DNA of 64,000 nucleotides from Prostheceraeus crozeri (GCA_907163375.1 CAJQUW010010440.1:62001-126000); one strand, 5' to 3'; positions 20,876 through 32,552 are shown, counted from the stretch's first letter. Notes: a model not told the origin generated them from the sequence alone. Made by a program: numbers and translations.

Positions 20876-21755
20876 AGAAACAACATATTTCAGCTACACT
20901 TTTATAATCCTCTTCATTTAGAATCTTCTTTTCTAACAGTCTTTTCAATATAGCATGAATTTCATTGAAACTAGAATTATGTCCTTCTTTTATTGCCGAT
21001 ATTAAAATATTTAATCTATTTAGTAATTCTTGTGGATCATCTGGTAAGAATACAGTTTTTTCTGTTTTCTGTTTTTCAGATAAACCTTTTCCTACTTTAA
21101 CTCCCGTTGATAATAAATTTTCTAATTGTTTATAACGTCTAAGAGATTTTACTGCACCAACTCTATCTAACATAGCTTTATATTTTATGAGATCTTCTAA
21201 TGCATAATTATTTAAATCTGCTCCTCTTAAAAGATCAACAAAATTTCTATCTAAATTAAAAGGAGATTTATCTGGTGAAAAAATTAAACCTCGAAAAGGT
21301 TGTGGAAATATTTCTTTTTGTCCAAGATAAAATCTAGGTATTGTTTTTTCATCTATAAATGAAATAGAATGTTCAAATTGCATAGATTTTGGTAATTTCT
21401 TATTAATGTTTGATTCTAGTAATCCATAGTCATCTAATATAGTTTTGTGCTCTGGATCTGTTATATCAATTTGTTTATCATTATTTGTAAGTTCTTTTTC
21501 AAGAGTTTTAAATGGTTTCATAGTTTTTTCAAAATCAGTTTTTACTTGCTCGGTTTGCTGCATTTTTTCAAACATATCAGATTGAATACCAGCTTTTATC
21601 ATTCTATGTTGAAGATGATTTTCTTTCATAATATTTCTTTGTTTTATTAACTCTTCTAATTGTTTAATTCTTTTAAAATTATCAGCTCTAATTTTATCCA
21701 CTTTTAAAATATAATATTTGAATTTTGTGGTAACATTGGAATACAGCAAAAACAT
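20874..21755 (-). CDS. conserved Polinton protein of unknown function
   Basis: About 293 residues from MFLLYSNVTTKFKYY (AGTAAAATG context); an alternative ATG lies four codons upstream. Residues ~20-95 are coiled-coil-like and rich in Lys/Glu/Gln. The middle has PKSMQFEHSISFIDEKTIPRF (text split here as PKSMQFEHS and KTIPRFYLGQ) and FNLDRNFVDLLRG. The C-terminal third has DDPQELLNRLNILISAIKEG and a following ILKRLLEKKILNEEDY. That closing pattern recurs in many Polinton-type elements as far as I recall, but I know no function. It is probably a virion or assembly component, judging from its position upstream of the minor capsid gene. The frame is intact. Confidence 0.55.
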   Translation of the reverse strand: MFLLYSNVTTKFKYYILKVDKIRADNFKRIKQLEELIKQRNIMKENHLQHRMIKAGIQSDMFEKMQQTEQVKTDFEKTMKPFKTLEKELTNNDKQIDITDPEHKTILDDYGLLESNINKKLPKSMQFEHSISFIDEKTIPRFYLGQKEIFPQPFRGLIFSPDKSPFNLDRNFVDLLRGADLNNYALEDLIKYKAMLDRVGAVKSLRRYKQLENLLSTGVKVGKGLSEKQKTEKTVFLPDDPQELLNRLNILISAIKEGHNSSFNEIHAILKRLLEKKILNEEDYKSVAEICCF

Positions 21756-21822
21756 TTTACTGTACAAATTATTTTTTTATTGCTTTGTTGTTTGACATCT
21801 TTTCGTTTAACGTTTTCTCGTT

Positions 21823-22503
21823 TTAAGTTTTGTTTAATAAAGTTTTGCTTAAATTTTCGCTTAAAGTTTTTAGCTCTTCTAAAAAAATTTTGTCATTTTC
21901 TTCATTAGAAATTTTGCCATCACTAGAAATTTTGCCATCCTGTTTATTCTTATCATCAACTTTTTCGGACTTTAAATGAAATGGCGTTTTATTAGCTTTA
22001 TTAGCTATTTGATCAAATTTTTCAATCTCATCTAACGTAGTAACATTATCATCACATACTCTTTGAAAGTAGTAATGTAGTTTATCATAGACTTCTTTAA
22101 TATGTAAATGCTTAGTTTTTAATGATTTTCGTTTCTTAGTTATTAAAGATTTATCTAACATTGTAACAAGTGAAGTTGCAAAAACACCCGTACCTGTTAA
22201 AGCTGTAGCAACTACTGGAATTACTAAAACACCTGAAGATATAACAATTGTTAAAGCACCTAAACTTATTGTTAAGAATATGCCAATTCCTTGTGTTACA
22301 TTCTTAACTTTAGACCATCTCTTTCTTAACTTTTTATAATGCTCTAATCTTAATAATAATTGAGATTCCTTGACTTTCATATAACGTACTCTATCTTTGT
22401 GTTTTTCTTTATTCATTTTTTCAATGTCCATTACAGTAGAACTACGTTCATATGATAACGAAGGATATATTCTTGCGGTTTCATCCACTTTTGTTTCTTC
22501 CAT
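21823..22503 (-). CDS. two-helix membrane protein (Polinton)
   Basis: About 226 residues from MEETKVDETARIYPS (TTTAAAAATG context; the upstream ATG is less likely). A charged helix (~55-80) is followed by two adjacent hydrophobic segments near residues 85-130 (GIGIFLTISLGALTIVISSG and IPVVATALTGTGVFATSLV). Then come a basic loop, a second long helix (HLHIKEVYDKLHYYFQR) and a polar tail. The shape resembles two-TM SLATT-like membrane proteins, and similar genes occur in other Polintons. The role is unknown. Its first codons lie inside the right terminal repeat, so a truncated duplicate is present at the left end. Confidence 0.55.
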   Translation of the reverse strand: MEETKVDETARIYPSLSYERSSTVMDIEKMNKEKHKDRVRYMKVKESQLLLRLEHYKKLRKRWSKVKNVTQGIGIFLTISLGALTIVISSGVLVIPVVATALTGTGVFATSLVTMLDKSLITKKRKSLKTKHLHIKEVYDKLHYYFQRVCDDNVTTLDEIEKFDQIANKANKTPFHLKSEKVDDKNKQDGKISSDGKISNEENDKIFLEELKTLSENLSKTLLNKT

Positions 22504-22931
22504 TTTTAAAGAAATATTATTAGTCACATGTTATATTTTAAAAACTTGAAAGATGGATAAAATTCATGAATTTGAAATTCTCAACTTTGATGATTTTCGG
22601 TGTCCTGGAACGGTCATGATTTAAGCGAGAAAATTGTAATTCTCAAATTTTGAGATTCTTAACTTTTATGATTTTCGGTGTCCTGGAACGGTCATGATTT
22701 TAAGGGTGAAAATTGTAATTCTCAAATTTTGAGATTTTGAAAAATTTGAAAATTGGGTATTTTTAAAAACGCTTAAATTTTCGCCCTTTGGCCTTCGGCC
22801 ACGTGAAATTTGAAGTCTACCTAAATTTTTGAAATTTTTGAAATTTTGATTTTTTGAAAAAACCCGCAAAAGTGTGACATCCGGCGCAAGCGAAGCGAAG
22901 CGTCGCGCCGGATGTCACACTATATACTACT
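22454..22931 (-). repeat. Polinton right terminal inverted repeat
   Basis: Inverted copy of 6605-7094. Inside the tip a 17-bp arm (AGTGTGACATCCGGCGC) at 22871-22887 pairs with 22905-22921; the left end has the same arms at 6615-6631 and 6669-6685. Similarity to the left end stops inside the start of the transmembrane-protein gene. The TCGGCC target duplication follows at 22932-22937. Confidence 0.9.
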
Positions 22932-22937
22932 TCGGCC

Positions 22938-23296
22938 TGTCAATACCGTGCGTTCCCATCTAGTCAAGAAACGCCCATCGCATGCAATCACTCTAGGCCA
23001 GTGCATCACATCCCATGCTCTGAGTTGGATTGTAACTTCTCCTACTGTATGTCGGCGAGATTGGTCGACATTTGGATGAAAGAAAGAAGGAACACAGAAC
23101 ACCTCTCCGAACCCTAGACGTCGCCGATCGGTCGGAGCTGGCCAAACATCTGTGCGACACCGGCCACATGGTTGCTTTGGATCTGATGCAGTGCATCGGC
23201 AGGGATGAAAACTGGCGGCGTCGTGTCAGCGATGAGACCTTACGGTTCGAAAACTCAAGTCTTGCAATAAGACAAAGGATGAGGGACGCGATATGA
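22938..23296 (+). mobile_element. Penelope-like element, endonuclease part (broken)
   Basis: Continuation of the PLE at 5430-6604 beyond the Polinton. A GIY-YIG-type endonuclease tail is readable: DERKKEHRTPLRTLD, ELAKHLCDTGHMV, IGRDENWRRRVSDETLR. This is the usual C-terminal half of PLE endonucleases, with the His and Glu region. The frame ends with a TGA at 23294-23296. The 3' border of the element is not clear. Confidence 0.75.
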
Positions 23297-24075
23297 CTGT
23301 TTTGTAACTGCTCCTCATTTTTACTTCATTTTGCTTTACCTATTTCTTATTTTATCAGTAGTTTGTAATTCCTTAATTTTCGATTCTTGTGAATGATTTA
23401 TTTAGTCTTTCTTGAATTGTCATCATTTCTGTTCCGCCCGTGATAATGAAGAATTACAGTCCGGCAGCCAGAACGAGTTTCTGCAGGAGACGAGGCCGAA
23501 AGTGAGACTTTCACAGAATGATGTACACCCTATGCCTACTTCGAATCGGCACGTCTGCCGAGTTCTAGTGAGTTCCTCTTCTTGTCAGACAGAATCAAAG
23601 AAAAACACATGTAAATCCAATCAGACGCAGATTGCAGTTTTTGGCTTAAATGAAATTTTCTATGTTTCTCTGATAAAACGAAAAGTACTGAGGCCAGTGA
23701 TAGTTTTGGCATGGAATGTTTTCAGGTCATTTCCGATTATGTGCATGTGCTTTTATCATGCATCTAATCGGCAATGTATGTGAGAATGTGGTTGAATGTG
23801 GATAAAGTTGCTCAAAATGTTTGTGTTTGCCGACATTAAGAGGCTCGCCAAATCTAAATGTGTTTAGCTTCATAGACAGTGGTGCATGAACATGATAGGA
23901 AATGACCTGAAGACATTCCATGTCAAAAATTGTGACTCGCGGCGCACACCCAATCAAATATTGTCTAGATCAAAATAGAAGCGCAATTATTGCAAATCAG
24001 GCGAGGAGAAGTGTTCATCTGGCCTTGCCAGCGCGGTCGCCTTGTGATTCCATTTCACTCTCAAATTTGAAAGGA
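23297..24075. other. non-coding stretch with a short imperfect foldback
   Basis: No gene is recognised. GGCATGGAATGTTTTCAGGT (23711) and an inverted near-match near 23905-23930 form arms of about 45 bp around 130 bp of spacer. This may be a small foldback or one end structure of the neighbouring piggyBac copy. Confidence 0.35.
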
Positions 24076-26014
24076 TGATGAGAAGGACTGGCAAAGAATT
24101 TTGGATCTCGCAGACGATGATTCTGGAGATGAATCTCGTCGAGAATCAGTCTTAGAAGATGAACAAGACATTGAAGAATCAGTCGTCAGCTCCAGTGAGG
24201 ATGAAAATCAGCCTGATGACGGGCAACCTGGAAAAGTTGAAGGGCGTGATAACACTAAATGGCGCGTTGTCAGGGATCAAAGCGTAAGACGCCCAGGAAG
24301 GACAGCACAGCACGTGTTCAACGAACGAGTTGGAGTCACAAGAATATGCCAAACCATTGAAAACCCGTTAGACGCCTTCAGACTTATTTTCGATAGATGG
24401 TGTCTTCTTCATATCATCAATTGCACCCAACAATATGCAAGAAGAATTGTCAATGAAAACTGGAAGTTTGACGAAGAAGACCTTGAAAAGTTTATCGGCC
24501 TACTTTACCTACGCGGAATCAATAATCAAAAGAATTTTCCTTTCAATGATCTTTGGTCCAAGACCGTAGGATGCCCTGCCTTCAACAAGACGATGTCCCG
24601 AAATCGTGCTCGTGAAATAAAGCGATATCTACGATTTGACAATCGTGAAGACCGTCGAAGAAACCTTGATAACGACAAGTTTGCTCTCATATCTCCAATT
24701 CTCAAAAGATTCGTCGAAAACAGCCAGAAGTGATATCGTCCATGTCCATGTTTGACTATTGATGAGCAGCTGTTCCCAACGAAGGCCCGGTGCAGGTTTA
24801 CGCAATGCATGCCGAATAGGCCGGACAAATTCGGCATCAAATTTTGGTTGTTAGCAGACGTTGATACAAAATATTTATCTCGGTCGCGATGAAACTTGTG
24901 TGGAATCCCTCGGCACTCACGCTGTTGACGGAACCTTTACACAACAAAGGTGACAGCGTTACGACGGACAATTTCTTCACTTCAAAACATCTTGCTGAAT
25001 TGCTGCTTCAAAAGCGAACCACGATTACTGGAACTATGCGCAACAACCGACGAGAGTTGCCACCACTACAGCCTCTGGAACTACACAATTCCATTTTCTT
25101 TGAGCGCGACGCAATGCACCTCACAATGTATCAAGCAAAAAAAATAAAACCGTCTGCATTGTTTCGTCGCAACATCGCGGCTCAACCTGTCAGCCTGATG
25201 GTAAGAAAAACCAGAGACGGTTTTGTTCTACAACGACACGAAGTTTGGGGTTAACATGCTCGATTCAATGTGCCGCCAGTTCTCAAGATGGCCTCTAGCA
25301 GTTTTTTATATTATTCTTGACTTGGCTGCAGTGAACTCGTGGATCATATACAAGAAACAAACTGGCTCTGGAATTTCTCGCCGCAAATTCCTCTTCGAAA
25401 TGTCAAAACAGGTTCGACGAGATGATGACCAAAGAAGCGCGCAATGATGCCTTTCCAATGACCCTGGATCGTCGTGTGACCTGCGCCATCCATGACAAGT
25501 GCGAAAAAATCGCACCGTGAACCTCTACAGAAAATGCAAAAAGCCAGTGTGTGGGAAGTGTCAGGCAATTGTTTGCGTGAAATGTTTCTGAAATAAACTA
25601 TTGCGACGAATATCATTGTCCGATTATTTTAAGTATATGGACATGTATTACTGTTACTAGTACTTCTAATATATGTACACTGGAAATAAAGGTTGTGTTT
25701 CTATTCTCACATTGTAGTTGAATTCTAGAGAAAATTTAATTGCATAAACTATATAAATTGTATAAAACACTGAAAATTGAAATGAATGATGTGAATCGTC
25801 AATTGGCGGGGTTTCGCCTTTATAGGTATAATAATATTAAAATTATTTGTATAACTATGACAGCAGTCACCAATAAAATCTCTAGGTTAGTCATTTCATC
25901 ATCATGTAGAATCATTGAAAGTCACGAGAGCCGATTGCAAAATGTTTTCACAGAAGAAAGTTATAAGTTTTAAAACTTGAAAATCGTCAATTGACGGGTT
26001 CGGCCGTTCTAGTG
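24076..26014 (+). mobile_element. piggyBac transposon, broken
   Basis: Transposase pieces read on +. From 24101 there is an acidic N-terminus and the start of the DDE_Tnp_1_7 domain (NPLDAFRLIFDR, FIGLLYLRGI, MSRNRAREIKRYLRFD), stopping at 24731-24733. In other frames follow TIDEQLFPTKARCRFTQ, then TEPLHNKGDSVTTDNFFTS (24921 on), then FYNDTKFGVNMLDSMCRQ (25220-25447). The C-terminal cysteine domain KCKKPVCGKCQAIVCVKC runs to ~25592. Several frameshifts and stops make it dead. The right end reads TTCTAGTG then TTAA (26015-26018), with a subterminal CGTCAATTGACGGGTTCGGC repeated in variant form at ~25797. No left terminus was found. Confidence 0.8.
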
Positions 26015-26304
26015 TTAATATGCGCTTTGGAGGAACTATTACACACGATTGACGTGAGGGTAGGAGGTAATGTTCTCAAACAAACTAGTATTTCATTTTT
26101 GTCTCTGATGTGACCTTTGGTGCGAAGGTGTGATCGAGGCTAGGAAGACTTGTCTTCTCTGCTAAATCACCGAGTGAAAAGACAATCCTTTCTCACTATC
26201 ACGGTTCATTCCCTCATTTATTACAAGCTTTGCATGCACTGCTGTCTCTGTACCTTTGTTTGACAGAGAAAGTTGACATCAAGGCAGTGACAGCTATGCA
26301 CGAG
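26015..26304. repeat. dispersed ~290-bp repeat, copy 1 (occupied by piggyBac)
   Basis: Matches 39442-39721 over nearly its full length. Shared words include ATGCGCTTTGGAGGA, CAAACAAACTAGTATTTCAT and AATCACCGAGTGAAAAGACA. The TTAA at its left edge is the piggyBac target. No coding; family unknown. Confidence 0.75.
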
Positions 26305-28086
26305 GATGAACAATTTGCTTGTATTATATTATTTCGGGTCTAGTTATAGGCCGGAGTCTGGAGTCCAGCAAAAATGATAGGACTCCGGGACTCCGACTCT
26401 GACTCCACGTCCCTGGCACGCATTCACCACAATAGTTATCATGAAATAAATAGTTTTGGGAAAGCCAAATTTCTGGTGGCAAGTCATTTTTGAAATTTGA
26501 AACGTTTATCACAATCCGAAGATAATATTGGTCATAAGGTTGATATATATCGCTTGATACATAAAAAGAGTTTTTTAAACAAGGACCTACTACTGGAAAC
26601 TTGTCTTTCCCAAAATTCTATATTTCATTAAATGTCGAGATTTCACTAAATTGTGTCAATGTAATTTTCACAATGACAATCTTGTCCCATTCATAATAAT
26701 AACTCGGCCATATGACTCATTGATGTTTTCATGAGTTACATTGTGCGCAATTCAGCTATGTATGGAATGTGGCAAAATGAAGGAAGCAATGCATCGCGGA
26801 ATAATGAATGATTGTGTCATTGGATTCGATTTCGTAGACATTGCATTCAATTGAAAAAGTTAGGACAACGAAGATATCATTGTTTTCCGAATTTTGAAAT
26901 AGAATCCTTGTACATTTCTTTTAATCATTCAATTGAAATAAGCCGTCAACAATGAATAATTGCGGTCCGATTAAAAGAAGGCCACAATGATAATGCTGAA
27001 GCGCGTAGCTCTGAATAATCATCATTCTGACCATTATTTTAAGAGGTCAGCAATTACATTGTTGCTGTGAGTCATACGAAACTCATAAGCCATGTTTCTA
27101 TCATTTTTGCTCGATGGATAATTAAAAGAAAAGTCCAAGGACTCTATTTCAGAAGCCGGATAACAATGATATCATTGTTACTGTGTAGTATCATTCTTAG
27201 GTTCGTATATCTTTCCATGTTAAAATATCGAACCGCAATATGCCTGTTTAGCATATTGCTGCTCAATCATGGATAACCTTAACACAATGATATCGCAGTT
27301 CAAATATCGGCCGTGGAAATTAGCTGTTTTGAGAAATCCGTGGTAAAAGCAAACAGGTACTTTCAAGCTAAAAACAACGATTTTCAAAATACGTTCTTTA
27401 TTTTCAGAAGTATGAATGGCTAAAACATCGTATTTTAAATGCGTTTTTCAGTTTCAGAAGTGTGAAAGGGCAAAACAACGTGTTGCAAAATACTTTTTAT
27501 CAGAAAATAGAGGTATATTGCGATTGTGAAAGTTTACAATCTATTTTAGATTTCTAATCGTTATTGCTGTGAATGAAGAGTCAAAGATTGCAGCGTATTT
27601 TGAAATACGTTGTTCTGCCTTTGCAGAGCTCATCGAAATATCACAGAAATTGTAGCGAATTTTGAAATGGGTTGTTTTATAGTTTCATTAGAAAGGATGT
27701 TTCATCGGACTTCAGTGTGATAGTTAGTTCTAATGACGCCTAGCTTATAGTTCCAAATTCTTTTATCCTAAAAAGTATCATTTTTCTTGTTTAAAAAAAA
27801 TGACTGATCTCAGACGAAAGTACACACACTGAATTTCCCATATGATCATGCCAAGGCAAAACAGCGTATTGTTAAATACGTATTAAAGATAGAGCCATTG
27901 ATATTTACAATTATTAAGTATGGAGTTATTCTGAAACAATTGACAAATATTTCGATTAACAACGCTATGATGACGCTAAGATAGCGCTCACTTTCAGGTA
28001 TAATGAAACATTCGACAAGCCATAGAAATCGAATTATTATTAATAGCAATTATGTGCCGAAATTGTCGAAAGCGTTCTACTGTGAC
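26305..28086. other. intergenic DNA with diverged tandem repeats
   Basis: Near 26345-26400 is a GGACTCCGACTCTGACTCC-type patch, seen again near 39085-39170. From ~27360 to 27690 and at ~27850 a loose 50-60-bp unit recurs, with words like GGCAAAACAACGT and AAATACGTT. No gene is recognised. Confidence 0.45.
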
Positions 28087-28648
28087 CACCACAGAATTAG
28101 AAAAGTCTACTCTTCCTCTGTTTGACTCACAGAATTAGACAGCTCGTCTCTTGTTCTCGTTGACTAGAAGGGAAACATTCGAACATGTAATGTAAATGAA
28201 ATGGAACAATCTCCTGACTAAATACCATAGCAATTGAACATTGAGCGACCAGTTCAACATTAAACACGCCAAATTGTGCGAGTTTCAGTGACTGCTCTCC
28301 ACCGTATCACACAGCAAAGAGACGCAGACGATGTCAAGTTGTACATAGAAGTTTATGAACGTTTTTCCATGTGCCTGCTAACTTTTTTTAAAATGATCGG
28401 AGGGCCCAACATTATAGAGAAAACGTTTGCGCAATGATCTGAATTCTTCGAATCTGAAGGAGTCGTGGCGATCGGAGCATTTTAAAGGAATTCAGAGCAA
28501 TCCGCAAGCGACGCACGACTATTTTTCCTATCTCTGTAAGGTATTAGAAATTTCTTTTTGCCCACTCAATAAGTTCCTGCATGTGCCATCTGTTTGAATC
28601 AGTTTGCACTTCTAGCAAAGTGATGCAGTTAAACAATCTAATTCTGTG
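28087..28648. mobile_element. hAT-type MITE, family A copy 1
   Basis: Ends CACAGAATTAGA...TCTAATTCTGTG, with an exact 8-bp duplication ACTGTGAC at 28079-28086 and 28649-28656. The left tip carries a second, partial copy of the terminal sequence (28128). The interior is shared with 32553-33073 (inverted) and partly with 31698-32293. Non-coding. Confidence 0.75.
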
Positions 28649-28656
28649 ACTGTGAC

Positions 28657-29808
28657 ACTCAGTCTAATTGACATAGCGTCATTTCATGAGGGAATACGCT
28701 ATGAAGACGCTAACCTAGCGCTCTATCGGATAATTCTTTTTCCTGTTGAACGACAGTAATGATAAGATGAATAGGTTGAAGCGTTATCTGCAACTAATTT
28801 CTAAATGGCTAATAAAAGCATCAAGGTATGACAGCGTGCTGAAATTCTCTTGGTAGATATTTGTATGCTTTTCGTATGTTATTTCAAATGTGGTATGCTT
28901 TACATACTAAAGCCATATCAGCACAATGTTAAGAGAAAGCATAAATCATCTAAGTGTGGTTGAAATCTAAGTATGCTGATTCAAGGCCTTTTGTCAATAA
29001 AGATCACACTAATGTTACTACTGTTTTGTAAGTAGTAAGATAATGACATTCAAGAGTCATACTTTCAATACTGAGTTCGATTTTAATACACATAAGTCCA
29101 AGGCATTTCATGAGTAATCAATAAGATTTCAACCATCAACAATTATGCATTATGTAATTTTGAAATTAAGCATATTATCAATCCGAAATAAAACACATTA
29201 TAATTCATGAACGCAAAAATAGTTATGTTTCAGATATATAAATCAACAAGATTTCACTGTATATATCGTTAAAATGAAATTACGTTTATCAACTAGGGTC
29301 GTTCAATTGAGTTAACTAACGTTCTGTTAATGTTGCTAGACTAGTAGCATCGACGACATATTCGTGGAGCATAAAATTCAGAATAAATCTAATGTAGTCA
29401 AAAATCACTCTACCAAACAAAAAATATTCACGACTGGTATTGCCGAAAAAAGTTATTTGACAGTAGTATGTAATATATACATATATACACATATACATAA
29501 CATCGCAGTCAATATGATAGAGCTCAACATAATGTTTCTCTAATATTCGATAAACTAATTTCGTTTAATTTGTGGAAGCCTTGAATGTAATTCTTGCAAA
29601 CCATTTTATTGCACAGCCAACGCTTCGGATGTCCACAGCATCCATCTTCAGGGCAAATTTATGCAAGTACATGTATATTACACGCTAACGTGATTCTGCA
29701 TTCAAATCCTAGTACAGAGTGATCATAAAGTCGCGCACGTGAAGAAAATGTGACATATATTACATGTCGATGTCATTACCAGCGATAGCTAGGTCACAAA
29801 GCCATTTC
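28657..29808. other. intergenic DNA with a fragment of the 930-bp element
   Basis: From about 28860 to 29260 the sequence is an inverted, incomplete copy of the element seen at 43020-43948 and 46899-47832; shared words include GTATGCTTTTCGTATG and CAACAATTATGCATTATGTA. Around 29610-29650 is a CGCTTCGGATGTCCACAGCATCCATCTTCAGG-like signature (split: CGCTTCGGATGTCC, CATCCATCTTCAGGG) of the kind found in PLE non-coding ends. No gene. Confidence 0.5.
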
Positions 29809-29809
29809 A

Positions 29810-30171
29810 AGGCTGCTTTCCATCAACTTCGCCTTGACGCGCAATAAAGCGAATTGTGCGTGAGCCTATTGTTCGCGGTATGGAAACATCATTCGCGTAA
29901 CCGTGAAGCGAAGGACGCGAATGTTACTAAAGAAGCTCTTGCGTAAAGCGAATTAGCTCAACTTTCGCTTACACTTCGCTGGTGAAGATGAAGCGAACTG
30001 GCATAGTGGCACCGCTAGATGGTGACGCGAAGAAGCCAAACGCGAATTTTGATGAAAACATGATTTTTCTATCAAAGCGAAAAGGGGAAACTATATTGGA
30101 ATCTAATTGACCAATCACCACCAAGTACGCCAGGTTCGCGCGACAATGCGAATTGAATGGAAATCAGCCTT
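29810..30171. mobile_element. MITE with AGGCTG termini and GCGAA-rich interior
   Basis: The left end AGGCTGCTTTCCATCAACTTCGC and the right end GCGAATTGAATGGAAATCAGCCT are imperfect inverted repeats, flanked by TCA on both sides. GCGAA/TTCGC recurs over a dozen times inside. A 3-bp duplication would suit a Harbinger-type origin, which is only a guess. Confidence 0.6.
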
Positions 30172-31697
30172 CACTTGCTCGACGTTGTGATCAATCTGTA
30201 CAATAGTTATATGAAATTCTATGAATGAGCTTCATAGTCAGATATAATGTAGAAATCAAACTGAATATACTAAGAAATACTGATTAAACAAAAAATCAAG
30301 AAAAAGTCTTTCTACATCACTGCTAGACGTCGTGTAAGCCCTTGGTCCTACTTATTGAAGACCGAATTATGTTTATTTATCAGCATTAAGCTTCGGCTAT
30401 CTCCAGATCTTTCTTTCATACCTTGCCAGGACGATGGTGTTCTCTCTGATGACGTTGCAGTCTTTCAATATGTTCTTGTTTGAGATATTTAATGATGGAT
30501 CCGTTGTTCATATGTTGTTTGCATCTATGCATTATATTTTGAACCCATTTTCATGCCCAATGGACACCTGTATTGGGTACACAACCAATGATCTGATTCA
30601 GTCCTAAATCTCCTCATAAAATTGTAAGAATCTGAGAATCTGATTCATAATAATAATATAATGATGATAATAATAATATACCTGTATATTTAGCAGTAGA
30701 GCCTCAATAATGGGAATCGTGAGGCATGAAAAGCGGTTGCAATTTGACAAAGATGTAATGAAATCATAATTTCAAAAAATAGAAGATTAAAGTTAAAGAT
30801 AACACATTTAAAACAGACATAGCACGTAAAAAGGAACTGTCAACGAACAAAGCCACTGTTTGACAATTTTATCATTTTGATTATGAAAGACGAACTTCTC
30901 ATTGCTGTAAGACAGGTACAGACAGGCATAGTAAACTTCTGCGAATAAACCAGACGTTGAGGACATAAATGATGTAAGGGATGACTCCGATCTTGGGACA
31001 GAGATGAAAGAAGGTCAAAACCGATCATGAGGCGACGATGCTCAAGTGGCATCGTCAAATAAGATAAATAATAAGATAAAATAAGACTTAAACCAATAAG
31101 ATTAAAACCCCGACTAATAAAGGTGAAAACAACGCCGAAAAGCGATTGGCAGAAATGAGAAGGAGAGCATATGAACATCGTGTCCAGAATCCTGGAGAAT
31201 CCGCCTATGTCAAGAAAAAGAAACTTTATATCAATGATGAAATTAAAATGGATTAAAACCCTCTGGTCTGCCGCATCCTGTTTACAGCAAGTTCTGCAAT
31301 ACATTTTCTGACAGTCTTGATTTGGTGTTAACGAATTTTTCCACTTATTTTCCAATAGTTGCAGGTGATCTAAATCGTTACAATTGTACCACCGGATGAA
31401 TTTTCACTATCAAATGTTGTTGTAGAGGATACACTATATGATGCCATCCTTGATCTCATTTTCATTGACACCTCATTGAAACAAAGATATGCAAGCAAAA
31501 ATGTTGAAATTGGACAGCCGATAGGGAGTTCCGATTGAGATTGGTGTCGATAAAGATGAGCCTCATTTCATGTATTAAACTATTTAACAATCGTTCATTG
31601 GCAAGGATGTTTCATCTTCTCTGAATGATGAGTGTCAACAAGCGGGAATGAAGGAAACTGCTTTGATCTCCGACATTCACACTTGCATTGTTAACAC
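30172..31697. other. intergenic DNA, possible LINE ORF1 scrap
   Basis: A TAATAATGA microsatellite lies at ~30640-30685. At ~31117-31255 (+) a short reading frame gives EKRLAEMRRRAYEHRVQNP and KKKKLYINDEIKMD, reminiscent of the C-terminal end of CR1/L2-type ORF1 proteins (low confidence). Nothing else is recognised. Confidence 0.3.
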
Positions 31698-32293
31698 CAC
31701 AGAATTAGATTCATCTGCGCGCGCTTCGGTTTCCTAGAGAGGAAGAATTGTATCTAACCTTAATATTGAAATGGCACATCACCGAATTAGAAAACTTGCT
31801 CCTTCTCGAAAGGATAATTTGTGTATCGCTTGCTACAGGAAATGGCAAACAATAAGCTGTCAGCAGAGGACACCAGAGCCAGTGAGAGATGCGTGCGTGC
31901 TGTGATATCACGTCGCATACACCAAAACACATCGATGCCTGGCTTCGATTCAATGTGTGCATTATACAGTGAGCAATGACGAGAGGATCATCAAGTGAAC
32001 TAATTTTCGTGCGCCTGCTACTTTCTTTAATAATGATCGGAAGGGTCAACATTATGGAGAAAACTTGTTGTCAATGATCTGAATTCTTCGAATCTGAAGG
32101 AATTTTGGCAATCGAAGCACTTTGCTGGAACTCACATTAATCCGCAAGCGACGCGACTTTTTTTTCTATCTCTGTAAGGTATTAGGAATTATTCCTTTTT
32201 GCCTAAATAATAGGTTCCTCAATGTGCCGTCCATTTCGTATTAATCACACTTCTAGCAAACCGAAGCAGATAAACAAAATATTTAATTCTGTG
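31698..32293. mobile_element. hAT-type MITE, family A copy 3 (diverged)
   Basis: Ends CACAGAATTAGATTC and TTTAATTCTGTG. The flanks GTTAACAC and GTTAACCT fit an 8-bp duplication with two mismatches. The right half matches copies 1 and 2 (TGATCTGAATTCTTCGAATC, CTATCTCTGTAAGGTATTAG). The left half differs, so it is a recombinant or an older relative. Confidence 0.6.
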
Positions 32294-32552
32294 GTTAACC
32301 TGGTTAATGCTGAACGCGCGCACTTCATACTTTCACTCGGAATGTGCATCAAATTGCCAGACTACTATGATTCGATTGTCGCGCGTTGAAAGTAGGTGGT
32401 GAATGCAGCTGTGCGCTGAATCGGCCAATGAAACTTGGTCTGTTGGCACCAGAGTTGACGGTAGCTTTTCTCTATTTATGCGGAACTCAAGTTGCCGCCA
32501 CTGCACTACCAGTAGCAAGTTGCCCAGCTCTACTCCTTGCAAATGCTATAGC

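Larger units (their letters stand above)
6605..22931. mobile_element. Polinton/Maverick element, nearly whole
   Basis: A 16.3-kb element bounded by long inverted repeats that begin AGTAGTATATAGTG, with a perfect 6-bp target duplication TCGGCC at 6599-6604 and 22932-22937. It carries the diagnostic Polinton set: retroviral-type integrase, protein-primed family B DNA polymerase, FtsK/HerA-type packaging ATPase, adenain-like cysteine protease, and major and minor capsid proteins. Small virion-type proteins and conserved unknowns complete it. Most genes read on the - strand; the protease and one acidic protein read on +. It is much more AT-rich than the flanking PLE. Nearly identical terminal repeats and an intact target duplication suggest a young insertion, although it looks broken in roughly five places. 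Confidence 0.95.

Noticed and set aside
6605-22931. Free virus genome or bacterial prophage
   Set aside because: Terminal repeats, target duplication and the position inside a PLE within animal DNA show an integrated Polinton.
30840-31355. 171-codon - strand frame as a gene
   Set aside because: No domain or composition typical of a protein; the + strand of the same stretch gives a better, though weak, LINE-like reading.
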